DNA from: 67-14 sp020438345
Lineage (GTDB): Bacteria > Actinomycetota > Thermoleophilia > Solirubrobacterales > 70-9
DNA length: 64,000 nt
Reading direction: 5' to 3'
Assembly (NCBI GenBank): GCA_937872475.1
Contig: CALMSY010000011.1
Coordinates: forward strand, 1-64,000
The notes beneath the pieces are model-generated. The model was not told where the DNA came from, searched no databases, and worked only from the letters and a program-made list of their open reading frames with translations. Numbering within the stretch: the first letter of the stretch is position 1; each line of letters opens with the position of its first letter. This document shows, one piece after another, positions 63,463-64,000 of this stretch. A program made the position numbers and the translations under genes.

Positions 63463-64000
63463 GTGACGCTGAAGGAGGTCGCCCCGGGGGTTGAGCGTGT
63501 CGGCCAGTTTCCGCTGCCGATGGTCAACGTCTATCTGGTCGGGGATGTCCTGTTCGATGCCGGCACCACCTGGGATCGCTTCCGCATTCCCCGGCAGATA
63601 AAGGACCGGCATCTTTCGCTGCTGACCCTGACCCATGTCCATCCTGACCATCAGGGTCTGGCCCGCGACATCTGCCGGGACCGGGACATCCCCCTGGCCT
63701 GCCACACAGATGACGTCGATGCGATGGAGGGCCGCCGACCGGTTTCCGAGGGCCAGATCACAAGTTCGGTCCTGCGGAAGATTCAGGGTTCCTGGGAGGG
63801 TCCGCCCCACAAGGTGTCCCGTGTACTTGAGGATGGTGAAAAGGTCGGCGACTTCACGGTGGTCCACACCCCGGGCCATGCCCGAGGTCACGTCGTCTAC
63901 TATCGCGAGTCGGACGGGGTGACGATCTGCGGTGATGTGATCCGCAACATCAACTACGCGACCGGCCGCACCGGCGTCGGCGAGCCACCGGACATGTTCA
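63463..64000 (+). CDS. Metallo-beta-lactamase-fold hydrolase, partial, cut by the right window edge
   Basis: Translating from GTG 63463 gives 179 residues to the window end with no stop. The glyoxalase-II-like metal motif THVHPDHQG is present, then HTPGHARGHVVYY and the downstream metal ligand ICGDVI. The N-terminus begins EVAPGVERVGQFPLPMVNVYL, as in many MBL-fold proteins annotated as hydrolases. Substrate unknown. The gene follows the 80-residue unknown by 14 bases on the same strand. The Shine-Dalgarno is weak. Confidence 0.85.
   Translation, partial: MTLKEVAPGVERVGQFPLPMVNVYLVGDVLFDAGTTWDRFRIPRQIKDRHLSLLTLTHVHPDHQGLARDICRDRDIPLACHTDDVDAMEGRRPVSEGQITSSVLRKIQGSWEGPPHKVSRVLEDGEKVGDFTVVHTPGHARGHVVYYRESDGVTICGDVIRNINYATGRTGVGEPPDMF

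Overview
The window is a dense, GC-rich stretch of bacterial chromosome: about 60 protein genes, no intergenic gap above 200 bp, frequent GTG and TTG starts and many 4-base stop/start overlaps. Gene content (MarP-type protease, WS/DGAT acyltransferase, DUF6457 protein in a molybdenum-cofactor operon, cell-wall-binding-repeat protein, HxlR and TetR regulators, AddAB/AdnAB-like nuclease genes, NarGHJI) points to Actinomycetota. My best guess is the Thermoleophilia/Solirubrobacterales side, inferred from gene combinations and not from a marker gene. I saw no rRNA, tRNA, CRISPR array, insertion sequence or prophage.

Layout. 1-3.2 kb: a helicase/PLD-nuclease of phage-defence type, coupled to the start of a macro-domain gene cut by the window edge. 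3.3-9.8 kb: a coiled-coil membrane protein, an Fe-S assembly cluster (Rieske ferredoxin, SufB, SufD, without SufC), a HAD phosphatase, a drug-type ABC exporter and a molybdate-sensing HTH-TOBE regulator. 9.8-17.1 kb: a YdeP-type molybdopterin oxidoreductase and a nearly complete molybdenum cofactor locus (moeA-moaC-mobA-DUF6457-moaD converging on moaB-moaE-moaA). 17.2-27.5 kb: an MBL/TetR pair with a clear operator, a sirohydrochlorin-type chelatase, a membrane protein coupled to a diiron-type enzyme, a thioredoxin-fold protein, IspH, a wax-ester/triacylglycerol synthase, a MIP18-type Fe-S factor, FxsA and a HAD protein. 27.6-35.6 kb: narGHJI-narK, a respiratory nitrate reductase operon that would use the molybdenum cofactor and Fe-S clusters made nearby. 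35.8-45.6 kb: a DJ-1/PfpI protein, an AddAB-like recombination nuclease pair and exonuclease VII. 45.8-49.5 kb: a sulfate/thiosulfate ABC importer. 49.4-58.2 kb: cell-envelope genes (MarP protease, penicillin-binding protein, lipoprotein), an orphan ParA, thrB and an ABC-2 exporter. 58.3-61.9 kb: lysA-hom-thrC (aspartate-family amino acids). 61.9-64 kb: a cell-wall-binding-repeat protein, a small unknown and a partial metallo-beta-lactamase-fold gene.

Most notable points. (i) An 18-bp palindrome of form ATTAG-N6-CTAAT occurs upstream of the suf cluster and again upstream of the chelatase gene, suggesting one shared regulator of iron-sulfur and tetrapyrrole-metal functions. (ii) Two genes (mobA and a membrane protein) have no ATG, GTG or TTG available and appear to start at CTG within CTGA overlaps behind good Shine-Dalgarno sequences, so all four NTGA overlaps are used in this window. 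(iii) The macro-domain gene is translationally coupled to the PLD-helicase-DUF3427 gene at the left edge. (iv) A perfect inverted repeat marks the likely TetR operator between moaB and the MBL gene.
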